Origin: CBDAKK01 sp965196605
GTDB lineage: Bacteria; Spirochaetota; Spirochaetia; WTKD01; G963693115
Assembly: GCA_965196605.1 (NCBI GenBank)
Contig: CBDAKK010000002.1
Location: 124,001-188,000 of the forward strand
Direction of reading: 5' to 3'
DNA length: 64,000 nucleotides
Position 1 is the stretch's first letter, and the number at the start of each line of letters is the position of its first letter. The notes under the pieces were generated by a model. It was not told the DNA's origin and made no database searches. It saw nothing but the letters and a program-made list of their open reading frames with translations. Both the position numbers and the translations under genes were made by a program. Shown piece by piece: positions 17,461-27,055 of the stretch.

Positions 17461-18624
17461 TCACATTTGTGTATGTTCGTTATCTGGTTTTTCTATTGAA
17501 GAACTGTTGTGCATAATCGCATCTTCTGTATTTTTATTAAAAGCTTTTTCAACGTGAGTAGATTTTGTATGTCCGCCTGTTTTTTGCCGCTTGAAGATAA
17601 CACGCCCATGCGCAAGTGAAACGTTTAAGCTATGAAACCCAAGCGCTTCAGAGATTACTTGAATTATCACCGCTATGGGTACGGCAAGCAATGCGCCAAG
17701 AATGCCCCAAACCCAGCCCCAATAAAGCAAGGAGCAAAATATTACCAGCGGACTTACATTCAGTCTATCCCCTGTTACCAGCGGGTCTATAACATTACCT
17801 ATTATCATTTGCGTTGCAAGGGTCAAGGCTGCAACTGCAATAATTGGAGTCCACTGTGGGTAGAATTGCAAAACGGAAAAGACAATGCTTACTGCGGTTA
17901 TGAGTATTGAGCCTACTGAAGGAATGAAATTAAACCCAAGCGTAAGAATACCCCAAAGCAAGGGGAAGTCCACCCCTATCACGCTAAAACCAATGTACAC
18001 TACTCCACCCGTAATAGCGCTCATCAACAATTTCAAGACGAGGAACTTGCTCACTTGTGTGTCCATGCTTTCGACAGCTTGAAATATTTTCTTGCCCCTT
18101 CGAGAACGCGGAAACATTTCTAGGAGTTTAAAATACAAAAAGTTTCTTTCAAGCAACACAAATATCATGACAAACAAGGCGACAACAAAGCCAGTAGAAA
18201 AGCCTACCGCGCCTTTTGAAACTGAAACAACACTTGTGGTGAAAAACGCAAAAATTTTATTTTGTATTTCCACCAGTATATTGCCTTGCACAAGGGGAAT
18301 GGCATCAGCAAGTGCCGTCAAGAGCGCAGTTCCGCGTTCTTGATAAAAAGCAAATTTATCTACAAATGAATTGATGGTACTAAAAAATATGACTATGACG
18401 AGCACGCTTATGAGAACGAAAAATATCACCGTAATGGGAATGGTGAGAACGGTTGGGACGCGTTTTTTCTTAAGCAATGAAACCATTGAAGAAAATACAA
18501 AACCCAGCAAGGCACCAAGGGCTGCGGGCGCTGCAACGGATGCAATGAGTTTGAGAAAATAGCTCATAACCACTAAGGCTATAACAAAAATACAAAGTTT
18601 AGAAAATCGCTCACTCACTAACAA
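17461..18624 (-). CDS. AI-2E family transporter-like integral membrane protein
   Basis: The 387-residue protein belongs to the AI-2E/PerM (formerly DUF20) family: about seven hydrophobic segments, the long central soluble loop after the third segment, and the family signature near GILTLGFNFIPSVGSILI followed by DPLVTGDRLNVSPLVIF. Members export diverse small molecules or sodium/protons, and few have proven substrates. The C-terminal tail of about 60 residues is polar and variable. The start is TTG with GGAGG about 9 bases upstream. It is encoded between lpdA and trpS, all on the minus strand; that context does not reveal the substrate. Confidence 0.85.
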   Translation of the reverse strand: MLVSERFSKLCIFVIALVVMSYFLKLIASVAAPAALGALLGFVFSSMVSLLKKKRVPTVLTIPITVIFFVLISVLVIVIFFSTINSFVDKFAFYQERGTALLTALADAIPLVQGNILVEIQNKIFAFFTTSVVSVSKGAVGFSTGFVVALFVMIFVLLERNFLYFKLLEMFPRSRRGKKIFQAVESMDTQVSKFLVLKLLMSAITGGVVYIGFSVIGVDFPLLWGILTLGFNFIPSVGSILITAVSIVFSVLQFYPQWTPIIAVAALTLATQMIIGNVIDPLVTGDRLNVSPLVIFCSLLYWGWVWGILGALLAVPIAVIIQVISEALGFHSLNVSLAHGRVIFKRQKTGGHTKSTHVEKAFNKNTEDAIMHNSSSIEKPDNEHTQM

Positions 18625-18663
18625 TACAATATTCCTCCACGACTAATCCATGAAACAACAAGG

Positions 18664-20052
18664 CTAAATATGTATAGCCCAGCCTTCCGCAGCCCGCGCG
18701 GCTTCCATGGCTCCTTCTGAAATAGTAGGATGCGAGTGAATCATGGTTGCAATGTCAAAGGGCAAAAGCTCGCCCACGCGCGCTACCAAGAGTTCATGAA
18801 CTATTTCAGTTGCATTGTACCCCACTGCGTGTACTCCCAGTATTTCGCTAGTTTTAGCGCAGGTGAGTATTTTCACAAAGCCGTCACTGTTGCCTATGGC
18901 AACGGCCTTACCAACACCCACAAGCGGAAAAGTAGAGACTTTGTATTCCTTGCCGGCGCGTTTTGCCGCTTCTTCGCTCAGGCCAAAACTGCCAACTTGC
19001 GGGTTGCAATAAACCGCCGAAGGAATGCTTAGCAAATCCACGCCGCTGGAGTGTGCCTTGCCCGCAATGTGCTCTACTGCAATTTCACCTTCCTTGCTTG
19101 CAACATGCGCTAGCAAGGGCGTACCTCCAACTACATCACCTATTGCGTAAATACCCGAAACGGCTGTTTGTCCATAGTCCTTTACGGGGACAAACCCACG
19201 TTCAAGCGTAAGGCCAAGTGCCTCTAGTCCAAGCCCTGCGGTGTTTGGTGCTCTTCCCACAGCAACAAGTAATTTTTCAGCACTGAGGGTTTCGCTTTTA
19301 CCACCTTCGCGCTCTATGGCAATGTCAATGGAATTTTTGTTTTTAATAAGTTTACTAGCCTTTGTAGTGGTGAGCAGTTTAACCCCAGAAGCCGTGAACG
19401 ACTTTGCAACTACGGCAGAGACATCGGCGTCTTCTAAAGGCAAAACTTGATTAAGCATTTCCACAACAGTAACCTCTACCCCAAAGGCATTCATTACATA
19501 CGCAAACTCCATGCCTATGGCACCCGCGCCCAAAATAACAAGGCTTTTTGGCAGCTTTGTCATAGCCAGTATGCCTGTTGAAGAAAGCACGTCTTTTTCA
19601 TCAAACTCAAAGCCCGGTATTTCTTTAGGAGATGAGCCCGTTGCCACAATTATGTTTGTAACCGATAGGGACTTGTCGCCCACTTGTATTTCTTTAGGCG
19701 TTGTAATGCGCGCTTCACCTGAGACATAGCTTATTTTGTTTTTCTTGATAAGCCCTTGCACTCCACGAGTAAGCTTTGAGGCAGCATCGCGAGATTGTTT
19801 TTGCACCTCTTCGTAACGAAGCGCGGTAGCATCAATTTTGACGCCTATGGTTTGTAAGTACTCAATTTTGCTTACAATTTCAGACTGGTGTATGAGCGAC
19901 TTTGAGGGAATGCAACCCCAATTAAGGCACACACCGCCGACGGCGTCTTTTTCTACTAACACCACCTTAAGTCCTAATTGACTCGCACGAATTGCGGCAA
20001 CGTAGCCCCCAGGGCCTGCGCCTATAATACCAACATCATATTGTTCTGCCAT
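18664..20052 (-). CDS. lpdA: Dihydrolipoamide dehydrogenase (E3) of the pyruvate dehydrogenase complex
   Basis: E3 reoxidises the dihydrolipoyl group of E2 and passes electrons through FAD to NAD. The 462-residue protein has the FAD-binding GAGPGGYVAA, the redox disulfide CLNWGC (Cys42/Cys47), the NAD-binding GAGAIGMEFAYV, the second FAD motif YAIGDVVGG, and the C-terminal catalytic HSHPTISE with the active His. It has no fused lipoyl domain. It lies 9 bases after the E2 gene in a pdhA-B-C-lpdA operon, so it most likely serves this complex. Confidence 0.96.
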   Translation of the reverse strand: MAEQYDVGIIGAGPGGYVAAIRASQLGLKVVLVEKDAVGGVCLNWGCIPSKSLIHQSEIVSKIEYLQTIGVKIDATALRYEEVQKQSRDAASKLTRGVQGLIKKNKISYVSGEARITTPKEIQVGDKSLSVTNIIVATGSSPKEIPGFEFDEKDVLSSTGILAMTKLPKSLVILGAGAIGMEFAYVMNAFGVEVTVVEMLNQVLPLEDADVSAVVAKSFTASGVKLLTTTKASKLIKNKNSIDIAIEREGGKSETLSAEKLLVAVGRAPNTAGLGLEALGLTLERGFVPVKDYGQTAVSGIYAIGDVVGGTPLLAHVASKEGEIAVEHIAGKAHSSGVDLLSIPSAVYCNPQVGSFGLSEEAAKRAGKEYKVSTFPLVGVGKAVAIGNSDGFVKILTCAKTSEILGVHAVGYNATEIVHELLVARVGELLPFDIATMIHSHPTISEGAMEAARAAEGWAIHI

Positions 20053-20061
20053 ACCTATCTC

Positions 20062-21297
20062 CTACAGTAGCGCCGTCGCGGGGTCTTCGCATATGGTTTT
20101 CAAACTCGTAATAAAGCGCGCCGCCATGGAGCCGTCTATAACCCTGTGGTCGCAACTCAAACTGAGCGTCATGAGAGAACCAACTTCCAATGCGCCTTGC
20201 TCGTTTACAACTGGCACGCGCCTATTTTGCCCTATGGCGAGAATTGCTGCGCCAGGCGGGTTGATGATTGCAGTAAACTCGTCTACGCCAAAGGAGCCTA
20301 AGTTACTTATGGTAAAAGTAGCGCCCGTGTATTCTTGCGCGCTTATGCTTCCATTGCGCACCTTTTCTATGAGCGCTTGCAGCTCGGCGTCTATTGCCTC
20401 AATGCCTTTGTACGCGCAGTTGCGCACAATGGGTGTGAGCAAGCCATTTCCTAAGTCAACGGCAAGTCCTACATCAATGCTGCCAAACTGAACAATCTTG
20501 CTACCCTGCCAAGAGCTATTGACCTGTGGGTTGCGCTTTAATGCTTCAGCGACAAATTTTATAAAAAATGCATTCATAGAAAGCTTGTTTTTCTTTTGCT
20601 TTTGCAGCGCCTCATTAAGAGTACTACGCAAGGCTACAATGCCCTCGGTTCTCACAGAGGTTTTGACGTAAAAATGCGGCGCGCTAAATTTAGACTCCGA
20701 CAGGCGCCTTGCTATCACTTCCCTTACGCCACTTACTGGTATTTCAACATCCTCTCCGCCCTGCGGCGCAGCGGCAAAGCTTGTGCTGGTAGCCGAAAGA
20801 CCTTCCACATCTCGCTTGACAATACGGCCGCCTGGGCCACTGCCAGCAATGCTCTGTATATCCAGCGCTTTTTCTTCGGCAATTTTTCTAGCCAAGGGCG
20901 ATATGCGTATGCGTTGCCCCTCAGTATGTTGGACTTTATGACTAGGACTTGGTGTTGCTGCGCTCCCTGCCTCTTCCTTCGGTTTTGAGGCTGCAGAAGC
21001 AGCGCCTGTGCCCTCGGAAGGCTTATTTGAAAGTTCAGCAAGCATGTCGGAAATATCCTCGCCCGCTTCGCCGACTATGGCTATGACATCTCCCACCTTT
21101 GCGCTCTCACCTTCCGCGGTGAGAATTTTCAATATGGTTCCTTCGTTAATCGACTCGTATTCCATGCTCGACTTGTCGGTTTCGACCTCGCATATTGTAT
21201 CTCCAATCTTTATAGCATCCGATTCTTTCTTTATCCACTTGGCAATCTTGCCATCCTCCATAGTGGGAGTAAGTGCTATCATGAACATTTTTTCCAT
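20062..21297 (-). CDS. pdhC: Dihydrolipoamide acetyltransferase (E2) of pyruvate dehydrogenase
   Basis: E2 is the core of the complex and transfers the acetyl group to CoA. The 411-residue protein has one lipoyl domain with the modified Lys42 in ETDKSSM, an Ala/Pro linker, a peripheral-subunit-binding domain (RISPLARKIAEEKALDI, near residues 130-165) and the catalytic domain ending in CDHRVIDG, with His384 and Asp388. A single lipoyl domain is typical outside proteobacteria. AAGGAGA precedes the ATG. It lies between pdhB and lpdA. Confidence 0.95.
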   Translation of the reverse strand: MEKMFMIALTPTMEDGKIAKWIKKESDAIKIGDTICEVETDKSSMEYESINEGTILKILTAEGESAKVGDVIAIVGEAGEDISDMLAELSNKPSEGTGAASAASKPKEEAGSAATPSPSHKVQHTEGQRIRISPLARKIAEEKALDIQSIAGSGPGGRIVKRDVEGLSATSTSFAAAPQGGEDVEIPVSGVREVIARRLSESKFSAPHFYVKTSVRTEGIVALRSTLNEALQKQKKNKLSMNAFFIKFVAEALKRNPQVNSSWQGSKIVQFGSIDVGLAVDLGNGLLTPIVRNCAYKGIEAIDAELQALIEKVRNGSISAQEYTGATFTISNLGSFGVDEFTAIINPPGAAILAIGQNRRVPVVNEQGALEVGSLMTLSLSCDHRVIDGSMAARFITSLKTICEDPATALL

Positions 21298-21339
21298 GTA
21301 TGTCTCCTTAAAATGCGCAGGTAATTTTACAAAATAAAC

Positions 21340-22317
21340 CTACGCGTAACAAGCTTTTTTGGCAGCGGCCACTATTTTTTGAACAGAGGGTTGTATCGCC
21401 AATTCCAGCGTGTGGTTGTACGGCATGGGCACATCTTCTGAAGCTACAAATTCGACCGGAGCATCTAGGCTGTCAAAGCATTGCGTGGATATAAGATGGC
21501 TTACGTAACTTCCGTAGCTACACATAGGCCATGATTCGTCTACCACTACAGCGCGATTTGTTTTTGCAACAGAGGCATATATTGCATCTTCATCGAGTGG
21601 CCGCAAACTTCGCAAATCCAACACCTCAGCGTTTATGCCTTCCTCTGCTAATATTTTAGCAGCATCTAACGCATAGTACACGGGCTTGCTGTGCACAATT
21701 ATGGAAACATCGCTTCCTTCGCGCTTCACATCGGCCTTGCCTATTTCAATGGTAAATTCACCCTCAGCCACTTCGCCTTTCCAGTTGTAGGCAAGCTCAG
21801 ACTCCAAAAAAACAACGGGGTTGTCATCGCGTATGGCGCTTTTCAAAAGCCCCTTGGCGTCATGCGCAGTAGCGGGTGCAAGCACCTTGAGGCCGGGGAC
21901 GTGGGCGTAAAAACTCTGCAAGGCTTGAGAGTGCTGAGAAGCCAAATATTCCGCAGGGCCATTAGGCGCACGAAAGACTATGGGGCACGCAAGTTGTCCT
22001 CCAGACATGTGGCGCATCTTCGCCGCATTGTTTATCACTTGATCTATGGCAAGTAGCGAAAAATTAAGCGTCATCCACTCAACTACAGGGCGCAAACCAG
22101 CGAGGGCTGCTCCAACCCCAAGCCCGGTAAAGCCGAGTTCGGATATAGGCGTGTCTATAACCCGCTGCGCCCCATACTTGTCTAAAAGGCCTTTTGAAAT
22201 TTTATAAGCGCCATTATATTCGGCCACTTCCTCACCAATGAGAAAGACCGCATCATCGCGCGCCATTTCCTCATCGAGTGCTTGATTTAATGCATCACGT
22301 ACCGTTAGTTCTGCCAT
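21340..22317 (-). CDS. pdhB: Pyruvate dehydrogenase E1 component, beta subunit
   Basis: With the alpha subunit it decarboxylates pyruvate using thiamine diphosphate. The 325-residue protein starts at 22317 (MAELTVRDALNQALDEEMARD) behind GAGGAAT, 19 bases after pdhA. Family features include the GEEVAEYNGAYKISKGL segment and DTPISELGFTGLGVGAAL in the N-terminal half, plus a C-terminal transketolase-like domain. The upstream open frame overlaps pdhA and is not used. Confidence 0.95.
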   Translation of the reverse strand: MAELTVRDALNQALDEEMARDDAVFLIGEEVAEYNGAYKISKGLLDKYGAQRVIDTPISELGFTGLGVGAALAGLRPVVEWMTLNFSLLAIDQVINNAAKMRHMSGGQLACPIVFRAPNGPAEYLASQHSQALQSFYAHVPGLKVLAPATAHDAKGLLKSAIRDDNPVVFLESELAYNWKGEVAEGEFTIEIGKADVKREGSDVSIIVHSKPVYYALDAAKILAEEGINAEVLDLRSLRPLDEDAIYASVAKTNRAVVVDESWPMCSYGSYVSHLISTQCFDSLDAPVEFVASEDVPMPYNHTLELAIQPSVQKIVAAAKKACYA

Positions 22318-22336
22318 TATTCCTCCACGAATAAAT

Positions 22337-23320
22337 TTATGCAAGTATATCTTCGTATATAGTTTCCATGCCCGGTTCAGGGCTGTCTTCTGCAAATTTT
22401 TGTGAGTCTTTGACCACAGCATCAACATGTTTTTCTATATCCGCAATCTCCTCGTCTGTTATCATGCCATTTTCACGTAGTTCTTGTTTCATTTGTTCTA
22501 TGGGGTCTTGCTTCTTAAACTCGTTTAGCTCTTCCTTCGTCCTGTACTTTGCGGGGTCACTCATGGAGTGCCCATAATAGCGGTAGGTTTGACACTCTAT
22601 TAAAAAAGGTTCGTTGGTATTACGTGCAGTCTCTACGGCTTTGGCAAAGGCCTCATAGGTTGAAAAAAAGTTCATCGCATCAACAGCAATGCCCTCAACG
22701 CCATAAGGCGTGCCTGCCTTTGCTAAGTCAGAAAACGCTGAGGCGCGGTCTATTGCCGTGCCCATGCCGTATTTATTGTTTTCTATGACGTAGATGCACG
22801 GCAGTTTCCACAGTTTCGCAAGGTTTATGGACTCATGAAAAGCGCCTTGACTTACCGCGCCGTCTCCAAAAAAACAGAGTGTAACGCCCTTGTCCTTTTT
22901 GTATTTTTGAGCAAAGGCCGTGCCAGTCGCAACGGGTATTTGTCCACCGACTATGCCATTACCGCCTAAAAAGCCTTTTTCAGCATTAAACAAGTGCATA
23001 GACCCACCTTTGCCACGAGAACATCCACTCCCCTTACCATAGAGTTCAGCCATAATATTTTTAGGCTCTATCCCGGAGGAAATAGCGTGTCCGTGGTCGC
23101 GATATGAGGTAAGTACATAATCTTTGGAAGGATCTATTGCTGCATAGATTGCGGGATATATCGCTTCTTGTCCAGTACAAAGATGACAAAATCCACCTAT
23201 TTTGCGCAATCTATAATCAAAGCCCGCTTTATCTTCAAAAACTCGAATAAGAATCATTTCTTGCAATAATTCGTACAAGCGTTTTTTAGAAAATCCTCTG
23301 TAGCTTTTTTCCGTGGGCAT
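22337..23320 (-). CDS. pdhA: Pyruvate dehydrogenase E1 component, alpha subunit
   Basis: This is the thiamine-diphosphate-binding subunit of the E1 enzyme. The 327-residue protein has the ThDP motif GDGAVSQGAFHES...ENNKYGMGT (about residues 150-190) and the conserved SYRDHGHAI and HLFNAEKGFLGGNGIVGG segments of the active site. It heads the operon pdhA-pdhB-pdhC-lpdA. AGAGG lies before the ATG. Possible minus-strand promoter boxes (TTGTTT, 16 bases, TATAAA) lie around 23420-23450, but other choices exist. Having a PDH complex rather than only pyruvate:ferredoxin oxidoreductase is worth noting for an anaerobic-type lineage. Confidence 0.95.
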   Translation of the reverse strand: MPTEKSYRGFSKKRLYELLQEMILIRVFEDKAGFDYRLRKIGGFCHLCTGQEAIYPAIYAAIDPSKDYVLTSYRDHGHAISSGIEPKNIMAELYGKGSGCSRGKGGSMHLFNAEKGFLGGNGIVGGQIPVATGTAFAQKYKKDKGVTLCFFGDGAVSQGAFHESINLAKLWKLPCIYVIENNKYGMGTAIDRASAFSDLAKAGTPYGVEGIAVDAMNFFSTYEAFAKAVETARNTNEPFLIECQTYRYYGHSMSDPAKYRTKEELNEFKKQDPIEQMKQELRENGMITDEEIADIEKHVDAVVKDSQKFAEDSPEPGMETIYEDILA

Positions 23321-23476
23321 ATAAAACCTCTGCTCTAGTTATTTACATTGGGTTGAGAATAAAAAAAAACAATGTATGACTACCATGTTATCACAATAAT
23401 TTAGTTGGCACAATTGCAAATTTATACAAATTTCCCCACACAAAACAATAGCAATAAAGTTTCTTAAAATTACATT

Positions 23477-23501
23477 ATTGACATCATTGACATCATTGAT
23501 T
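23477..23501 (+). repeat. Short direct repeat (9-bp unit TTGACATCA) upstream of the M30-like gene
   Basis: About 2.7 copies of TTGACATCA lie in the divergent region between pdhA and the M30-like lipoprotein gene. Each copy supplies a perfect -35 hexamer TTGACA; the best -10 for the plus-strand gene is a poor AAATAT at 23511. It may be an operator or a slippage-prone promoter element. Confidence 0.4.
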
Positions 23502-23536
23502 TTTTTAACCAAATATCCTATCTTTTTTAAAGTAGG

Positions 23537-25513
23537 ATGCAACTTTTAAATTTTATGATATCTCCAACTCGACCACTCATAGCAGTCACATTATTGCTTG
23601 CCTTTGCTATATCGTGCATACCCCAACCGTATGTTTCCTACGATACTAAGCAAAATATACGCCTATCAGAAATACAAGAAACCAAAACAACACTTGCAGA
23701 CTTTAGCAACACATGCACGCCATCAACTTCACAGTGTCAATACACCGTATATAAGCTACCGTATGTCCCTACGACGGACTATGCATCTACCATAGAGTTA
23801 TCTGTAACCATAGACGATATTGACTCAAATTCTCTAAAAAACAGAGGGTACTTTGCAGTAATAGTGAATGCTAGCAATGAAGAGCGAAACATCTACAGCT
23901 ATGTACAAAATTACACTACCAGCAATTCGGGACTTGCACTACATGAACCATTTACGGTGAAAAAAAAGCGCACTCCCTCGCGTCTACTGGCACAACAAAA
24001 ATCGCTTACACCTGAAAAACAGTATGATTCATACTGCGATGAGGATAAGAGTAAAAGCCGATGCATACAAAACAAGCGCACATTCTTTTTTGGACACGGC
24101 ACACAAGACCCAAACGACCCACCCGCAAAGCCCGTTACAACCACACTACGAAAGAAAATAACATTCACCGTAGATGGCAAACCCTTATACTTTGCCTTTT
24201 GGGTTGAGGACGGAAAAGAATTTGAAGATTTTTTTAAAACCAACCTTGAAGAGAATTTGAAAGAACTCTATGAGATACTCTACAAAATGAATGGCAACAA
24301 GCATATGTGGGGAGATCATGATTTTAAAGAATACCTTGTAGGTGATTCCGTTATCCACATTGCCCTTGGAAATATAGGTAAACAAAAAAACAAGAATGGA
24401 ATTACCGCTGCCTTTGTAGACTCGAGAACCACGTATTACAACATTAGAGCGGCTAGCAACTATCAACGCGAAGACATAACCGCTCCAACAATTTATGTAA
24501 ACATCAATCCGTATTTTAAAGACAGAGGCTTACTCATTTTTTATAGTACGCTTGCTCATGAATTCCAGCATGTATTCATAAATTATCAAAAAACAATATT
24601 AAATAGCCATTCCCCACAAGCAACCGTACATCATGTGGATACGTGGATACACGAAACACTCGCCGTTGCAGCACAGTATTACACAGAATACAAAATTCTA
24701 GAACAACTCACAAAGGCAGGAGCGCAGCACCATGCTATTAAGGAAGCATATTTTACAAACGGACCAACATATTCAGCCAAAGACTACCCCGAATACATTT
24801 ATAAAGAATGGTACCATAGTGCTCAAACAATACTACGCACAACCTCGCTTACAACCAACAAAAATTTCACGCCCGATTCATACAAGCTTGCGTACCTCTT
24901 TGTTTCCTATTTAGTACAGAATTATGGGTCAGAAGTTATGCGTAATGCATTAACCAACTCGCACAGGAACAGCTACGCACTAGTAACAGCGGTGCAAAAT
25001 ACTTTAAACTATTCAAAATTACCAGCAGCACTCCAACCAAAGACTATGGAAGACATACTCGTCCAATTTTTCACCGCTATATTTACCTCTAACATTGAAT
25101 ACAAGCTAAACAATACATCACATAATTATAAGTTTCTCACATATGCCCCCAATTACAATACAGAAAAATTTGGATGTAAGACTACTAAAAACGTATGTAC
25201 AAAAAACTCCTTTGATCAACGAAAACAAATAAATGTAATAGCAGCTCCTCAGCTTTTCATAAGCAGCGCAAATCTCGCACCTGAACATAATATTTCCTCC
25301 AATAATGTGATTTTTGACGCTAAGGCGAACAATATACAAAATCCAAACTATACATTGATAAGCGGGAAATATGCCGTCGGCTACCTCGGCGGTCGTTTTG
25401 GGAACAATACACAGCAAGGTGTTTTCAAAACTAATAAAGAAGGGGTACCGTATTTTACCATTACGCTTAATAAAGGATCTGCTGTCAACTTAGTAGTGAT
25501 AGAATATTTATAA
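23537..25513 (+). CDS. Zinc metallopeptidase-like lipoprotein (M30/hyicolysin-like)
   Basis: The 658-residue protein has a lipoprotein signal peptide ending in FAISC, with the lipid Cys at residue 27 (residue 21 if Met7 is the start). The zinc motif HEFQH is at 341-345, and a third ligand is likely Glu373 in WIHETLA, the spacing of gluzincins such as the M30 hyicolysin family. The large flanking regions are rich in Asn, Thr and Lys and match no domain I know. A surface- or periplasm-facing protease is the natural reading; the substrate is unknown. It diverges from pdhA, converges with the sulfhydrylase gene (10-base gap), and has no strong ribosome site. The base composition is more AT-rich than neighbouring genes. 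Confidence 0.7.
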   Translation: MQLLNFMISPTRPLIAVTLLLAFAISCIPQPYVSYDTKQNIRLSEIQETKTTLADFSNTCTPSTSQCQYTVYKLPYVPTTDYASTIELSVTIDDIDSNSLKNRGYFAVIVNASNEERNIYSYVQNYTTSNSGLALHEPFTVKKKRTPSRLLAQQKSLTPEKQYDSYCDEDKSKSRCIQNKRTFFFGHGTQDPNDPPAKPVTTTLRKKITFTVDGKPLYFAFWVEDGKEFEDFFKTNLEENLKELYEILYKMNGNKHMWGDHDFKEYLVGDSVIHIALGNIGKQKNKNGITAAFVDSRTTYYNIRAASNYQREDITAPTIYVNINPYFKDRGLLIFYSTLAHEFQHVFINYQKTILNSHSPQATVHHVDTWIHETLAVAAQYYTEYKILEQLTKAGAQHHAIKEAYFTNGPTYSAKDYPEYIYKEWYHSAQTILRTTSLTTNKNFTPDSYKLAYLFVSYLVQNYGSEVMRNALTNSHRNSYALVTAVQNTLNYSKLPAALQPKTMEDILVQFFTAIFTSNIEYKLNNTSHNYKFLTYAPNYNTEKFGCKTTKNVCTKNSFDQRKQINVIAAPQLFISSANLAPEHNISSNNVIFDAKANNIQNPNYTLISGKYAVGYLGGRFGNNTQQGVFKTNKEGVPYFTITLNKGSAVNLVVIEYL

Positions 25514-25523
25514 ATCCTTAAGT

Positions 25524-26810
25524 CTATAACACCGTAGTCAAAGCTATTTCAAAGTCGTGTATTATATCCTCAATGTTTTCTATGCCAACAGAAACGCGTA
25601 TTCCTTCAGGAAGTACTCCGCTTTTCTCTAGTTCGTGCTTGCTTAAATTTTCGTGGGTGGTGCTTGCCGGGTGTATGGCGAGTGTTTTTGCGTCCCCCAC
25701 ATTGGCAAGGTGACTTACAAGTTCAAAAGCTTCTATGGTTTTTCTGCCCGCCTCTATGCCGCCAACAACTCCAAAAGCGAGCATGCTTCCAAAAAGCCCG
25801 TTTCTAAAATATTTTTGCGCCATTTCAAAATAAGGACTACTCTTAAGTCCGGGGTACCATACCCACTGCACCTTGGGATGTGCCTCTAACCATTGGGCAA
25901 GCTTCCGTGCATTGTCACAATGCCGCTCAACACGCAGCGAAAGCGTTTCAAGACCTTGTAGAAGCAAAAAAGCATTAAAGGGACTTAAGGAAGGCCCAAA
26001 GTGCTTGAGTAGCTCCGTGCGTATAAATGCCGAAAGCGCCTTCTGTTCATAAAGATCTGCAAAAACAAGCCCGTGACACATGGGGGCGGGACAAGTCAAA
26101 TTGGGGAAGTTTCCACGCTTCCAATCAAAGGTTCCTCCGTCTATAACCACTCCTCCAAGAGAGGTGCCATGTCCCCCTATCCATTTGGTAGCGGAATGCG
26201 TTATAATGTCTGCCCCATGACGTAATGGAGCGCACAGATACCCTCCCGCACCAAAGGTATTATCTACTATTAGGGGAATATTATGCTCATGCGCGACGTC
26301 GGCTATCTTCCGTATATCGAGCACGCTCATTTTTGGATTCGCTATAGTCTCTATAAAAATGGCCTTTGTCTTCTCGTTAATCTTTGCAGCGTACGCATCC
26401 GCATTTTCAGATTCTACAAACTCCGTGTGTATGCCAAGTCGTGCAAGCGAATATTTCAGCTGTACAGTTGTACCACCGTAGAGGCAGCTATTTGCAATTA
26501 AAGAATCTCCGCTAGAAGCAAGCGCATTTATCGCTAAAAACTGCGCCGCCATACCAGAGGCGCAAGCCACGGCATCCACGCCACCTTCCAGCGCCGCCAT
26601 GCGTTCCTCAAAAACCCTCATGGTGGGGTTTTTATGCCGTGAGTAGGTAAAGCCCGGTATTTTTTGACTAAACATTTGCGCGGCAGTCTCTGTATCTTCA
26701 AAAACATAGGATGCCGTTTGATAAATAGGAACGGCACGCGCACCATGTTCCGCAGTTGGCTTCTGCCCTGCATGGAGTTGCAGAGTCTCAAATTTATAAT
26801 TTCGCGACAT
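25524..26810 (-). CDS. metY: O-acetylhomoserine sulfhydrylase (PLP enzyme)
   Basis: This Cys/Met-metabolism PLP enzyme makes homocysteine from O-acetylhomoserine and sulfide. The 428-residue length and the N-terminal FETLQLHAGQKP are typical of the sulfhydrylase branch rather than the shorter cystathionine lyases. The PLP lysine is in SATKWIGGHGT, and the cofactor-binding SGMAAQF and VVDNT-type (IVDNTFGAGG) segments are intact. I chose the ATG at 26810 because GAGG lies five bases upstream. A broken relative lies at 32462-32818. No S-box or B12 riboswitch motif is seen in the 245 bases upstream. Confidence 0.92.
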   Translation of the reverse strand: MSRNYKFETLQLHAGQKPTAEHGARAVPIYQTASYVFEDTETAAQMFSQKIPGFTYSRHKNPTMRVFEERMAALEGGVDAVACASGMAAQFLAINALASSGDSLIANSCLYGGTTVQLKYSLARLGIHTEFVESENADAYAAKINEKTKAIFIETIANPKMSVLDIRKIADVAHEHNIPLIVDNTFGAGGYLCAPLRHGADIITHSATKWIGGHGTSLGGVVIDGGTFDWKRGNFPNLTCPAPMCHGLVFADLYEQKALSAFIRTELLKHFGPSLSPFNAFLLLQGLETLSLRVERHCDNARKLAQWLEAHPKVQWVWYPGLKSSPYFEMAQKYFRNGLFGSMLAFGVVGGIEAGRKTIEAFELVSHLANVGDAKTLAIHPASTTHENLSKHELEKSGVLPEGIRVSVGIENIEDIIHDFEIALTTVL

Positions 26811-27055
26811 AAAAACCTCGTAATTTTCAGTTTGATATATCATTATATTATTATATGTTTATGAATTATTCAATACACCACACGACGGATGGGTGGATTC
26901 AAATCGCTGTGCGCACGTTGAGATTAAGAAAAAATGTGCATTCAAAATACGCAAGCTTACTTACTGCTAAATCATAGAAAGATTTTCATGCAAAATTACT
27001 CTTCACGCGTGCCTTGAGGTACATGCTGATGTTACCAAATTGCAAAGACAGAATT

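Noticed and set aside
26844..27055. SAM or cobalamin riboswitch before metY
   Set aside because: I looked for the conserved stem motifs on the minus strand and found none.
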